Shown piece after piece: positions 24,483-33,421 of a stretch of DNA of 64,000 bases (positions are counted from its first letter, which is position 1; every line of letters begins with the position of its first letter). This DNA comes from Firmicutes bacterium OM04-13BH (GTDB taxonomy: Bacteria > Bacillota > Clostridia > Lachnospirales > Lachnospiraceae): NCBI GenBank assembly GCA_003481745.1, contig QULP01000012.1, forward strand, positions 36,799 through 100,798, written 5' to 3'. The notes under the pieces were generated by a model that had not been told where the DNA came from, did no database searches, and worked only from the letters and a program-made list of their open reading frames with translations. A program made the position numbers and the translations under genes.

Positions 24483-26639
24483 ATGAAGGGTTTATTATTT
24501 CCGACATTAAAAAATTATAAAAAAGAATACTTAAAAAAAGATATTTTTTCAGGAATTATTATGGCAGCGGTGTCGATTCCGATTTCGATGGGATATGCAC
24601 AAATTGCAGGACTTCCGGCAGTTTATGGACTTTATGGTTCGGTCTTTCCGATTTTATTCTTTGCACTGTTTTCTACTTCAAAACAGTTTATCTTTGGTGT
24701 AGATGCTGCACCGGCAGCGATTGTGGGAGCCGCACTTGTTTCACTTGGGATTGAGAGTGGAAGCAAAGAGGCAATGCAGTATGTGCCTGTGATTGCGCTT
24801 TTAACCGGACTATGGCTGTTGTTGTTTTATTTTCTAAAAGCCGGCAGGATTGTAGATTTTATTTCAACACCGGTTATGGGGGGATTTATCAGCGGAATTG
24901 CGCTTACAATTATTTTAATGCAGATACCAAAGATATTAGGAGGTAAGGCGGGTTCAGGAGAATTACCGGAACTTGCTCACCATATTTTTGAAACCTGTAA
25001 GGAAATTAACTGGTTGTCAGTTGCACTTGGAGTCGGAGCGTTGTTTTTTCTTCGGCTGGCTGGGAAACTGATTCCGAAATTTCCGATGGCAATTGTGATT
25101 ATGGCGGTTGGAGTAGTAGTAACGTTGCTGTTTCATGTGGATGAACGAGGAGTGATTTTGCTTGATGCAGTAGAGAGTGGCCTTCCAAAAATTCATATGT
25201 TTCAATTTGCAGGGATTGACTGGACGCAGGCGGCAGGGAGAAGTCTGATGATAGCTGCGGTTATCATGTCAGAAACCTTATTATCAGAAAATAACTTTGC
25301 CTTAAAAAATGGCTATAAAATTAATGAAAATAAAGAAATTCTGGCGTGCGCAGCAGGAAATCTTGCATCGGCATGTGTGGGATGCTGTCCGGTCAATGGA
25401 AGTATTTCAAGAACTTCAATGAATGAGCAGTATGAAGGGAAAACACAGGCAGTTTCAATTACAGCAGGTGCAGTGATGGCAGTTGTTTTAGTCTGTGCAA
25501 CCGGCTTTATCGGTTATCTTCCTGTGCCGGTGTTAACTGCGATTGTGATTTCAGCACTTATGAATGTGGTGGAATTGCATCTGGCAATTCGCTTATTTAA
25601 AGTAAGTCGGAATGAATTTTATATATTTGTAGCAGCGTGCATCAGTGTTTTGTTTTTGGGAACCATTTATGGTGTTGTAATCGGATTGTTACTTTCTTTT
25701 ATAGCAGTTGTGTTACGAGCAACCAATCCGCCTCGTGCTTTTTATGGTATGATTCCAGGCAAGGAAGCCTATTATGATTTAAAACGAAACCGCAATGCTT
25801 ATCCGATTAAAAATACAATTATTTATCGATTCAGCGAAAATCTGTTTTTTGCAAACATTAAGATTTTCCAGTCCGATATTGAAAGCAGCATCAAAGAAGA
25901 TACAAAAGTAGTCATTGTAGATGCAGGAGCAATCAACAGTATAGATATCACAGCGGCAGATCGTCTGGAAATGATAGCAAAAAACTTTGACAAACAGGGA
26001 ATTCATTTTTATGTCACAGAACATTCCGAAAATGTAAATGAACAGATGAGAAGCCTTGGAATTGGACATTTAATTGAAGAAGGAAAAGTCCGCCGAACCA
26101 TTCTTGCAGCTTTGCATGATGCCGGAATTCCTTCTCCATGTCCGCTTGAAATTTCGGAAAAGGTGCATGCAGTCCATGAGGCAATGATACCGGCAGAAGA
26201 GGAAAATACCTTAGAAGAATTTGCCTGGGCCTTTGGTGATGATGCAGTAGAAGAAATTGAAAAGAAAGTGCATCAGGTGATGGAACAGCTGCATAAACTG
26301 CCGGATTTGGAGCGCCTTGCAGAGCTTGGAATTGAAGAAAAACTTAAAAACTGGCATTCGCTTGGAGCAATTGATGAGGATGAAATATTAAGAAGAATGG
26401 AATTGCATTTAGATGAACTTCCGGAAAACTTAAGAGGAGATCGCAAAGTAATTCTGCAATTGATTGAAAAACGAAGACGTAAAATTGAGCAGCAGTTATT
26501 GATTCATCATCCAGAGATTGTGGAGCACTTGAAGAAGAGCAGGGAAAGACTTGAAAAGAGACTGGAAAAGCAAAATCCGGAAGCGGCAAGAAAATTACAT
26601 AAATGGGAAGAGGAGATTCGGGAGAAGAAAGAACCATGA
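24483..26639 (+). CDS. SulP-family anion permease with STAS domain and long helical C-terminal tail
   Basis: A 718-aa SulP protein with about 12 transmembrane helices (AAVSIPISMGYAQIAGLPAVYGLY is the family start). A cytoplasmic STAS domain follows at about 430-560 (VVIVDAGAINSIDITAADRL). After STAS there are a further 150 charged, coiled-coil-like residues (about 570-718, many Glu/Lys/Arg and His) that SulP proteins usually lack. The substrate may be sulfate, bicarbonate or another anion. ATG 24483 fits the AAGGA site better than 24474. Its stop overlaps the MATE start (ATGA). Confidence 0.88.
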   Translation: MKGLLFPTLKNYKKEYLKKDIFSGIIMAAVSIPISMGYAQIAGLPAVYGLYGSVFPILFFALFSTSKQFIFGVDAAPAAIVGAALVSLGIESGSKEAMQYVPVIALLTGLWLLLFYFLKAGRIVDFISTPVMGGFISGIALTIILMQIPKILGGKAGSGELPELAHHIFETCKEINWLSVALGVGALFFLRLAGKLIPKFPMAIVIMAVGVVVTLLFHVDERGVILLDAVESGLPKIHMFQFAGIDWTQAAGRSLMIAAVIMSETLLSENNFALKNGYKINENKEILACAAGNLASACVGCCPVNGSISRTSMNEQYEGKTQAVSITAGAVMAVVLVCATGFIGYLPVPVLTAIVISALMNVVELHLAIRLFKVSRNEFYIFVAACISVLFLGTIYGVVIGLLLSFIAVVLRATNPPRAFYGMIPGKEAYYDLKRNRNAYPIKNTIIYRFSENLFFANIKIFQSDIESSIKEDTKVVIVDAGAINSIDITAADRLEMIAKNFDKQGIHFYVTEHSENVNEQMRSLGIGHLIEEGKVRRTILAALHDAGIPSPCPLEISEKVHAVHEAMIPAEEENTLEEFAWAFGDDAVEEIEKKVHQVMEQLHKLPDLERLAELGIEEKLKNWHSLGAIDEDEILRRMELHLDELPENLRGDRKVILQLIEKRRRKIEQQLLIHHPEIVEHLKKSRERLEKRLEKQNPEAARKLHKWEEEIREKKEP

Positions 26640-27979
26640 AAAAGCGGGGCTTTTACAAAAATTTTCTTTCAATTTATATTTTATTAGTGCTTCAAAATGT
26701 GTTAACGCTTAGTGTCAACTTGACAGATAATATCATGCTGGGCGCTTACAGCGAAATCTCATTATCCGGTGTCACAGCGGTCAATCAAATCCAGTTTATA
26801 TTTCAGCAGATGTTATCCGCATTTGCTGAAGGTGCCGTCATTTTAGGCAGCCAATATTTTGGCAAAAAGGATACCGGTTCAATTAAAAAAATCGGCAATG
26901 TTGCAATGCGTTTTGGGATTGGAATTGCCTTGATTTTGTTTGGAATTGTGACCTTTTTGCCAGTATCGGTAATGCATATTTTTACAACAGAGACTGCAAT
27001 TGTAAAGGAAGGCTGTGTGTATCTTTCCATCATTCGGTTTACGTATCTGTTTTTTGCAGTTACGACAATTTTGCTTGCTACTCTTCGTACCGTTCAGGTG
27101 GTAAAAATTGCTTTGATGTTATCGATTGTTACGTTAGTAGTTAATTATGGAATTAATTATACTTTGATTTTCGGAAGGTTTGGTGCGCCGAGGCTTGGTG
27201 TGACAGGTGCAGCAATTGGAACTTTGGTCGCTCGAATCTTAGAATGTGGAATTGTTATTTTTTATAGTATAAGAAAAGAAAAGATCTTAGATTTGAAATT
27301 CCGGGATTACTTTCAGCAAATGGATCGAGAAATCCTTGCAGACTATGGAAAAGTAACACGCCCGATGTTCTTGGTACAAAGCCTTTGGGGAATCAATACT
27401 GCACTTCAAACTGCAATTTTAGGTCATATGACTGCACGTGCAATTGCGGCCAACAGTGTTGCCTCCAACCTGTTTCTTTTAGTGAAATCAGCAGCAGTCG
27501 GTGCGTGCTCCACAGCTTCTGTTATCATTGGAAAAGCAGTTGGAGAGGGAGATGAAGTGCAAGTGATTCGGTATTCCAAGCAACTCCAAAAGCTGTTTTT
27601 AGCAATTGGAATTTGTTCCGGGGTTACCTTATATTTCTTGCGAATTCCAATTCTTGGAATTTATAATTTATCCGAAGAGACAAGAGCGATGGCGAACAGT
27701 TTTCTTATTATTTTAAGTGCCGTCTGTGTAGGAATGTCTTATCAGATGCCGACCAATAATGGAATTATAAGAGGCGGCGGAAGTCCTCAGATTGTAGCAA
27801 AGATTGATATTATCAGTATCTGGGGGATTGTGCTTCCGATTTCTTTCCTTGCAGCGTTTGTGTTTAAGGCGTCACCGCAAATTGTAGTGTGCTGTTTAAA
27901 TGCGGATCAGTGGTTTAAATGTATCCCGGCATTTTTGATCGTGAATTATGGAAAGTGGATTCGGAAGTTAACCAGATAA
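26636..27979 (+). CDS. MATE family efflux transporter
   Basis: A 447-aa, 12-helix exporter of the MATE/NorM type. Family marks are the N-terminal VLQNVLTLSVNLTDNIMLG, QYFGKKD, GVTGAAIGTLVARILE and the C-terminal NNGIIRGGGSPQIVAKIDII. It exports cationic compounds with H+ or Na+ (family knowledge). The ATG at 26636 overlaps the SulP stop by 4 nt and follows GGGAG, so it is translationally coupled to the permease. A longer in-frame start within SulP is unlikely. Substrate unknown. Confidence 0.9.
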   Translation: MKKRGFYKNFLSIYILLVLQNVLTLSVNLTDNIMLGAYSEISLSGVTAVNQIQFIFQQMLSAFAEGAVILGSQYFGKKDTGSIKKIGNVAMRFGIGIALILFGIVTFLPVSVMHIFTTETAIVKEGCVYLSIIRFTYLFFAVTTILLATLRTVQVVKIALMLSIVTLVVNYGINYTLIFGRFGAPRLGVTGAAIGTLVARILECGIVIFYSIRKEKILDLKFRDYFQQMDREILADYGKVTRPMFLVQSLWGINTALQTAILGHMTARAIAANSVASNLFLLVKSAAVGACSTASVIIGKAVGEGDEVQVIRYSKQLQKLFLAIGICSGVTLYFLRIPILGIYNLSEETRAMANSFLIILSAVCVGMSYQMPTNNGIIRGGGSPQIVAKIDIISIWGIVLPISFLAAFVFKASPQIVVCCLNADQWFKCIPAFLIVNYGKWIRKLTR

Positions 27980-27987
27980 AAGATTTC

Positions 27988-28016
27988 TTGCAATTAAAAA
28001 AAACCTATGTTATACT
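27988..28016 (+). promoter_or_regulatory. Strong SigA promoter of the putative ncRNA
   Basis: TTGCAA (27988-27993), 17 bp, TATACT (28011-28016). Transcription would begin near 28023. No coding frame follows, only a structured region ending at a terminator. Confidence 0.8.
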
Positions 28017-28023
28017 AAAAAAT

Positions 28024-28387
28024 ACATGAATGCGAAAATTGTTTTCATGCAAATATTTGCCCACCAAGAAATTGGTTAAGCCCATACGGACAGGCGGGGC
28101 AGCTGCCGACTGCGGTGAAAGACCGCATTATTGATTGAGTTAGAAGCTCAAATTTTATAAGTTGTGTGCAGGAGAGTAACCTGCGACCCTCTCAGATAGA
28201 GATATCACTTGTGAAACGGTCAATAAGAGTAGTTTTAGCAAATATTTGCTGGCGGAAGCGTCAACGATAAGCTCTGAAAGAAAATGGTTTTTGCAAATAT
28301 GCATAAGGATGCATAGTGTATAAACTTAAAATGACTTTTGTAGAATGATACTACAGGACAGGTGATGGAATTACCTGTCCTTTTTTT
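28024..28387 (+). ncRNA. Putative structured non-coding RNA of about 360 nt, family not identified
   Basis: The interval has no reading frame but starts at a strong promoter and ends at a strong terminator. It is rich in local hairpins: ACCAA/TTGGT (28063-28076), GCGGT/ACCGC (28112-28126), GCAGG/CCTGC (28168-28184) and ATGCAT/ATGCAT (about 28298-28315). A GCAAATATTTGC motif occurs at 28049-28060 and again at 28238-28249, and the copies could pair over long range. It does not show the conserved parts I know for RNase P, tmRNA, SRP or 6S RNA. raiA-type RNA is one candidate. A leader controlling the decarboxylase 60 bp downstream is the alternative. Confidence 0.6.
28356..28387 (+). terminator. 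Terminator of the putative ncRNA
   Basis: GGACAGGT (28356-28363) and ACCTGTCC (28373-28380) form a perfect 8-bp stem followed by seven Ts. A small GTAG/CTAC hairpin lies just before it. If the RNA is a leader, this would be the regulated terminator ahead of the decarboxylase. Confidence 0.92.
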
Positions 28388-28450
28388 GCTTACTTTACAG
28401 GAAATTGCGTTCTATTTTTGGAGAGGGAATGACACAACATCGGAGGAGAA

Positions 28451-29923
28451 ATGAAATATAACAGAAGAAATAACAAAGAAGAGCATCGGCAGATGCGGGC
28501 ACCGGTGTATGAAGCACTGGAAACTTTGAAAAGAAAAAGAGTCGTTCCATTTGATGTGCCGGGACATAAAAGAGGCAGAGGAAATCCGGAACTGGTAGAA
28601 TTGTTAGGAGAAAAATGTGTCAGTTTGGATGTGAATTCCATGAAACCGTTAGATAATCTCTGCCATCCTGTTTCTGTCATAAAAGAAGCGGAAGAACTTG
28701 CAGCGGAGGCATTTCGTGCAGAGCATGCATTTTTTATGGTAGGAGGTACGACTTCTTCTGTTCAGGGAATGGTACTTTCTTGTTGCAAAGCAGGGGATAA
28801 AATCATTTTACCGAGGAATGTACATAAAAGTGTTATTAATGCATTGGTTCTATGTGGGGCAATTCCGGTTTACGTCAATCCGGAGCGGGATGTCCGGTTG
28901 GGGATTTCTCTTGGAATGGAACGTTTTGAAGTAGAAAAAGCGATAAAAGAAAACCCGGATGCAGTTGCGGTTTTAGTAAATAATCCGACTTATTATGGAA
29001 TCTGTTCAGACTTGCGGGCGATTGTAAAGCTGGCGCATGCACATAATATGCTTGTTTTAGTAGATGAAGCACATGGAACGCATCTTTATTTTGGAGAGAA
29101 TCTTCCTGTCTGTGCGATGGATGCAGGAGCGGATATGGCTTCTGTTTCGATGCACAAATCAGGGGGAAGCCTGACACAGAGTTCTCTTCTTTTGACCGGA
29201 AAAAATGTGAATTGGGAATATGTGAGTCAGGTAATTAATCTAACTCAGACAACGAGTGCGTCTTATCTTTTGATTTCAAGTCTTGATATTTCAAGACGGA
29301 ATCTTGCTCTAAGAGGACGAGAGTCTTTTGCAAAGGTAAGTCAGATGGCAGAATATGCAAGAGAAGAAATTAATTCCATTGGTGGATATTATGCATATGG
29401 AAAAGATATGATAAATGGAAGCAGTGTGTATGATTTTGATGTGACAAAGCTATCAATCTATACAAGAGATATCGGGCTTGCGGGAATTGAAGTATACGAT
29501 TTGCTTCGTGATGAGTATGATATTCAAATTGAACTTGGAGATGTCGCAAATATTCTTGCTTATATTTCAATCGGAGACCGGATTCAGGATATCGAGCGCT
29601 TAGTCGGAGCACTTGCGGATATTAAGCGATTGTATTCCAAAAAGCCGGAAGAGATGCCAAGTATGGAATATATAGAGCCAACCGTTGTCATGTCTCCGCA
29701 GACTGCATTTTATTCTAAGAAAGAATCGCTTCCGATTCAGAAAACAGAAGGCAGAATCTGCAGTGAGTTTGTAATGTGCTATCCTCCGGGAATTCCGATT
29801 TTAGCTCCCGGAGAGCGCATTACAAAAGAAATTATCGAATATATTATGTATGCAAAGGAAAAAGGCTGTTCCATGCAAGGAACCATGGATTCAGAAGTAG
29901 AGTACTTAAATGTATTAGTCTAA
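28451..29923 (+). CDS. speA: Arginine decarboxylase, Orn/Lys/Arg decarboxylase major family
   Basis: A 490-aa PLP-dependent fold-I decarboxylase, the SpeA type of Firmicutes (about 490 aa, without the wing domain of enterobacterial enzymes). The PLP lysine is Lys236 in SMHKSGGS; DEAHGTH and the N-terminal VPFDVPGHKRGRG are family motifs. Arginine rather than lysine is inferred because genes for agmatine deiminase and N-carbamoylputrescine amidase lie downstream. It would make agmatine as the first step of the operon. GGAGGAG precedes the ATG. A terminator and the putative ncRNA lie just upstream. Confidence 0.92.
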   Translation: MKYNRRNNKEEHRQMRAPVYEALETLKRKRVVPFDVPGHKRGRGNPELVELLGEKCVSLDVNSMKPLDNLCHPVSVIKEAEELAAEAFRAEHAFFMVGGTTSSVQGMVLSCCKAGDKIILPRNVHKSVINALVLCGAIPVYVNPERDVRLGISLGMERFEVEKAIKENPDAVAVLVNNPTYYGICSDLRAIVKLAHAHNMLVLVDEAHGTHLYFGENLPVCAMDAGADMASVSMHKSGGSLTQSSLLLTGKNVNWEYVSQVINLTQTTSASYLLISSLDISRRNLALRGRESFAKVSQMAEYAREEINSIGGYYAYGKDMINGSSVYDFDVTKLSIYTRDIGLAGIEVYDLLRDEYDIQIELGDVANILAYISIGDRIQDIERLVGALADIKRLYSKKPEEMPSMEYIEPTVVMSPQTAFYSKKESLPIQKTEGRICSEFVMCYPPGIPILAPGERITKEIIEYIMYAKEKGCSMQGTMDSEVEYLNVLV

Positions 29924-29949
29924 ATCGAACTGAAATGGAGAAAAAGAAG

Positions 29950-30807
29950 ATGGAGCTTTGGTTTTCGGATTATCATACAGAAAAAGTAAAGTTGTCGGTT
30001 AAAGTACAGAAACAGTTATTTGAGCAGCAGACCGATTTTCAGCGAATTGATGTCTTTGAATCGGATGAGTTTGGAAGATTTTTAAGTGCTGATGGAAGCA
30101 TTGTATTTACAGAGCAAGATGAGTTTATCTATGACGAAATGGTCGTACATGTGCCAATGGCCGTACATCCAAACGTAAAAAAAGTATTGGTGATCGGTGG
30201 AGGAGATGGCGGAGTAGCAAGAGAGTTAGGGCACTATCAGGAAATTGAAGAAATTGATGTGGTAGAGCCGGACAAGGTTTTTGTGGAGGTTTGTAAAAAA
30301 TTTTTCCCGGATAATGCATGTGGACTTGAGGATAAGAGAGTACGCATCTTTTATGAAGACGGATTAAAATTTTTGCGTTTAAAGCAAAATGAATATGATT
30401 TGATTATTAATGATGCCATTGATCCGCTCGGGCATAATGCAGGGCTATTTACTAAAGAATTTTATGGGAATTGTTATCGTGCCTTAAGAGAAGACGGTAT
30501 TATGGTGTATCAGCACGGAAGCCCTTTTTATGATGAAGATGAGGAATCTTGTCGAGTAATGCATCGAAAGGCAAGTCATAGTTTTCCAATCAGTCGTGTC
30601 TATCAGGCACATATTCCGACGTGTTCTTCCGGATATTGGCTGTTTGGGTTTGCGTCTAAAATGTACCATCCGTTGGAACATTTAGATGCAAAAAAATGGA
30701 AAGAACGAAAAATTCAGACCTGGTATTATACGACGAATCTGCATAAAGGAGCATTTATGCTTCCGAAATATGTGGAAGATATGTTAGAAGAGGAAGAAAA
30801 AAATTAA
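29950..30807 (+). CDS. speE: Spermidine synthase-like aminopropyltransferase
   Basis: A 285-aa SpeE homolog. The N-terminal ELWFSDYHTEKVKLSVKV and EFGRFLSADGSIVFTEQDEFIYDEMVVH are typical. The SAM-type binding motif is VLVIGGGDGGVARE, followed by IDVVEPD, and the acidic NDAIDPLG lies in the catalytic region. It normally moves an aminopropyl group from decarboxylated SAM to putrescine. No speD is in this window, and the carboxyspermidine route is encoded next, so its donor or product may differ. ATG 29950 is preferred over 29935 because GGAG lies 9 bp before it. Confidence 0.9.
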   Translation: MELWFSDYHTEKVKLSVKVQKQLFEQQTDFQRIDVFESDEFGRFLSADGSIVFTEQDEFIYDEMVVHVPMAVHPNVKKVLVIGGGDGGVARELGHYQEIEEIDVVEPDKVFVEVCKKFFPDNACGLEDKRVRIFYEDGLKFLRLKQNEYDLIINDAIDPLGHNAGLFTKEFYGNCYRALREDGIMVYQHGSPFYDEDEESCRVMHRKASHSFPISRVYQAHIPTCSSGYWLFGFASKMYHPLEHLDAKKWKERKIQTWYYTTNLHKGAFMLPKYVEDMLEEEEKN

Positions 30808-30834
30808 TCAATAAAACACTCAGGAGGTAGAAAA

Positions 30835-32094
30835 ATGGGAAAATTATTAATTATCGGATGTGGTGGAGTTGCACAGGTTGCGATTACAAAATGCTGCCAG
30901 AACAGCAAAACATTTTCTGAAATCTGTGTTGCAAGCCGTACAAAGTCAAAATGTGATGCTTTAAAAGAAAAACTTCAGAAAACAACAGAGACTGTGATTA
31001 CAACTGCGCAGGTAGATGCGGATAAGACAGAAGAGGTAATTGCTTTAATAAAGGAATATCAGCCGGATGCTGTTTTAAATGTGGCACTTCCATATCAGGA
31101 TTTAACAATTATGGATGCCTGTCTTGCATGTAAAGTAGACTATATTGATACTGCCAACTATGAGCCGGAAGATACGGATGACAAAGAATGGAGAGAGATT
31201 TATGAAAAACGCTGTAAAGAAGCAGGATTTACGGCATATTTCGATTATTCCTGGCAGTGGGCTTATCAGGAAAAATTTAAAGAAGCAAAGATTACTGCAC
31301 TGCTAGGAAGTGGATTCGACCCGGGAGTAACCAGTGTATTTTCTGCTTATGCCCTGAAACATTATTTTGATGAAATTGAAACCATTGATATTTTAGACTG
31401 CAATGGCGGAGACCATGGATATCCGTTTGCAACGAATTTTAATCCGGAAATTAATTTAAGAGAAGTCTCTGCAAACGGTTCTTATTGGGAGAATGGTCAT
31501 TGGGTAGAGACAAAACCGATGGAAATTAAAAGAGAATATAATTTCCCGCAGGTAGGAGAAAAAGATATGTATCTGCTTCACCATGAAGAAATTGAATCTC
31601 TGGCAAAAAATATTCCGGGAGTAAAAAGAATTCGTTTCTTTATGACATTTGGACAGAGTTACCTGACTCACATGAAATGTCTGGAAAATGTAGGAATGCT
31701 CTCTACTTCACCAATTGAATTTGAAGGAAAAGAAATTGTACCGATTCAATTTTTAAAAGCGCTGCTTCCGGATCCGGCAACCCTTGGACCGCGTACAGTT
31801 GGAAAAACCAATATTGGCTGTATTTTCACCGGTAAAAAAGATGGAAAAGAGAAAACAATTTATATTTATAATGTATGTGATCATCAGGAATGTTATAAAG
31901 AAGTCGGCTCTCAGGCAATTTCTTATACAACCGGTGTTCCGGCTATGATAGGTGCTGCTATGATTGTAAATAAAATTTGGGATAAAGACGGTGTCTTCAA
32001 CATTGAAGAGTTTGATCCGGACCCATTTATGGAAATGTTGAATGAGTATGGACTTCCATGGGTAGTTGAAGAAAATCCGGAAGTGGTACGATGA
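30835..32094 (+). CDS. Carboxynorspermidine/carboxyspermidine dehydrogenase (saccharopine dehydrogenase family)
   Basis: A 419-aa NADPH-dependent enzyme that condenses putrescine with aspartate semialdehyde and reduces the product to carboxyspermidine. The Rossmann motif LLIIGCGGVAQVAI is at the N-terminus, followed by the saccharopine-dehydrogenase-like DVVLN/ALPYQDLTIMDACL region. LLGSGFDPGVTSVFSAYAL is a strong mark of this branch. The assignment over a true saccharopine dehydrogenase rests on the following nspC gene, which overlaps it by 4 nt. RBS is AGGAGG. Confidence 0.92.
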   Translation: MGKLLIIGCGGVAQVAITKCCQNSKTFSEICVASRTKSKCDALKEKLQKTTETVITTAQVDADKTEEVIALIKEYQPDAVLNVALPYQDLTIMDACLACKVDYIDTANYEPEDTDDKEWREIYEKRCKEAGFTAYFDYSWQWAYQEKFKEAKITALLGSGFDPGVTSVFSAYALKHYFDEIETIDILDCNGGDHGYPFATNFNPEINLREVSANGSYWENGHWVETKPMEIKREYNFPQVGEKDMYLLHHEEIESLAKNIPGVKRIRFFMTFGQSYLTHMKCLENVGMLSTSPIEFEGKEIVPIQFLKALLPDPATLGPRTVGKTNIGCIFTGKKDGKEKTIYIYNVCDHQECYKEVGSQAISYTTGVPAMIGAAMIVNKIWDKDGVFNIEEFDPDPFMEMLNEYGLPWVVEENPEVVR

Positions 32095-33218
32095 GGTGGG
32101 AAGCAATTCCCACTCCATGCTATGTAGTGGATGAAGCAAAATTAAGAGAGAATCTTGAGATTCTGCATGCATTGGAAGAGGAAACCGGGGCACACGTACT
32201 TTTAGCACAAAAAGCATTTTCTATGTTTTCCTTATATCCGATGATTGGAAACTATTTAAGCGGGACTACTGCAAGTGGGCTTTATGAGGCACGTCTTGGC
32301 TGGGAAGAAATGGGAAAAGAAAATCATGTGTTTGCACCTGCGTATAAAACAGAAGATATGCAAGAATTGGTGAAAATCTGCGACCATATTATTTTTAACT
32401 CGTTTTCCCAATATGAAAGACATAAAGAAATTTGTAAAAAACATAAGGTCAGCGTAGGCATTCGGGTGAATCCAGAGTGTTCTACCCAGGAGGGGCATGA
32501 AATTTATGACCCATGCGGAGCCGGTTCCAGACTTGGTGTAGTAAAAAGTGAATTTAAAGAAGAATGTCTGGATGGAATCGAAGGGCTTCATTTTCATACT
32601 TTATGTGAACAAAATGCAGATGACCTGATCAGAACATTTGCAGCATTTGAAGAAAAATTTGGCTGTTATTTAAAACAGATGAAGTGGTTGAATTTAGGTG
32701 GTGGACATCATATTACCAGACCGGATTATCAAATTGACAGTTTGAAAAAACTGATTAGCTCGATAAAAGAAAAATATGACGTAGAAGTATATTTGGAACC
32801 GGGAGAAGCGGTTGCTTTAAATGCAGGTTATCTTGTGACGGAAGTGATGGATATTGTAAAAAATGAAATACAGATTTTGATTTTAGATGCTTCTGCAGCC
32901 TGCCATATGCCGGATGTGTTAGAGATGCCTTATCGCCCGCCACTTCAAAATGGATATCAGCCGGGTGAAAAACCTTATACCTATCGACTCTCTTCTATGA
33001 CTTGTCTGGCAGGTGATGTGATTGGAGATTATAGCTTTGAAAAACCGATTCAGGTAGGAGACCGTTTGTTTTTTGAAGATATGGCAATTTACTCAATGGT
33101 AAAAAATAATACCTTTAATGGGATGCCGCTCCCTGCAATTGCATTAAAAAAAGAAAATGGAGAAGTGGAAATAGTAAAAGAATTTTCTTATGAAGATTTT
33201 AAAGGACGCTTATCGTGA
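32091..33218 (+). CDS. nspC: Carboxynorspermidine/carboxyspermidine decarboxylase
   Basis: A 375-aa PLP-dependent decarboxylase with an alanine-racemase-type barrel. Lys41 in LLAQKAFS binds PLP. The family region HFHTLCEQNADDL and the conserved LNLGGGHH motif follow, as does EPGEAVALNAG near the C-terminal half. It turns carboxyspermidine into spermidine. The ATGA overlap with the dehydrogenase gene shows tight coupling. A structured intergenic element of family 2 begins 9 bp after its stop and separates it from aguA. Confidence 0.94.
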   Translation: MRWEAIPTPCYVVDEAKLRENLEILHALEEETGAHVLLAQKAFSMFSLYPMIGNYLSGTTASGLYEARLGWEEMGKENHVFAPAYKTEDMQELVKICDHIIFNSFSQYERHKEICKKHKVSVGIRVNPECSTQEGHEIYDPCGAGSRLGVVKSEFKEECLDGIEGLHFHTLCEQNADDLIRTFAAFEEKFGCYLKQMKWLNLGGGHHITRPDYQIDSLKKLISSIKEKYDVEVYLEPGEAVALNAGYLVTEVMDIVKNEIQILILDASAACHMPDVLEMPYRPPLQNGYQPGEKPYTYRLSSMTCLAGDVIGDYSFEKPIQVGDRLFFEDMAIYSMVKNNTFNGMPLPAIALKKENGEVEIVKEFSYEDFKGRLS

Positions 33219-33226
33219 AAAACTTT

Positions 33227-33398
33227 GAACGCAGATAAGCATTCCCCCGCTTCAAGTGCGCAGAGCACTAAGCGGCGAGGGAGGGGGGATGCTTCTGTCA
33301 GTGGGAGTTGAAAGCTCCCACTGACAGATCGCGAAGCGACTGCGTTCATGAGCAAGTAGCGAAGCGGATTGCGAATGTCCGCTTTACGCAGTCTTGAA
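33227..33398 (+). repeat. Structured intergenic element, family 2, copy D
   Basis: GAACGCAG (33227-33234) pairs with CTGCGTTC (33340-33347) around inner hairpins. These are CCGCTT with AAGCGG, CTGTCAGTGGGAG with CTCCCACTGACAG (perfect 13 bp), and TCGC/GCGA. The conserved tail ATGAGCAAGTAGCGAAGCGG follows. ACGCAG at about 33386-33391 could compete for the CTGCG strand. The helices match copy C in place but not in sequence. It lies between nspC and aguA. Confidence 0.8.
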
Positions 33399-33421
33399 AG
33401 GAAAAAAACGGAGAGATTAAG

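Noticed and set aside
29776..29949. Upstream extension of speE
   Set aside because: It lies within speA in another frame; ATG 29950 has a ribosome site and gives the usual SpeE N-terminus.
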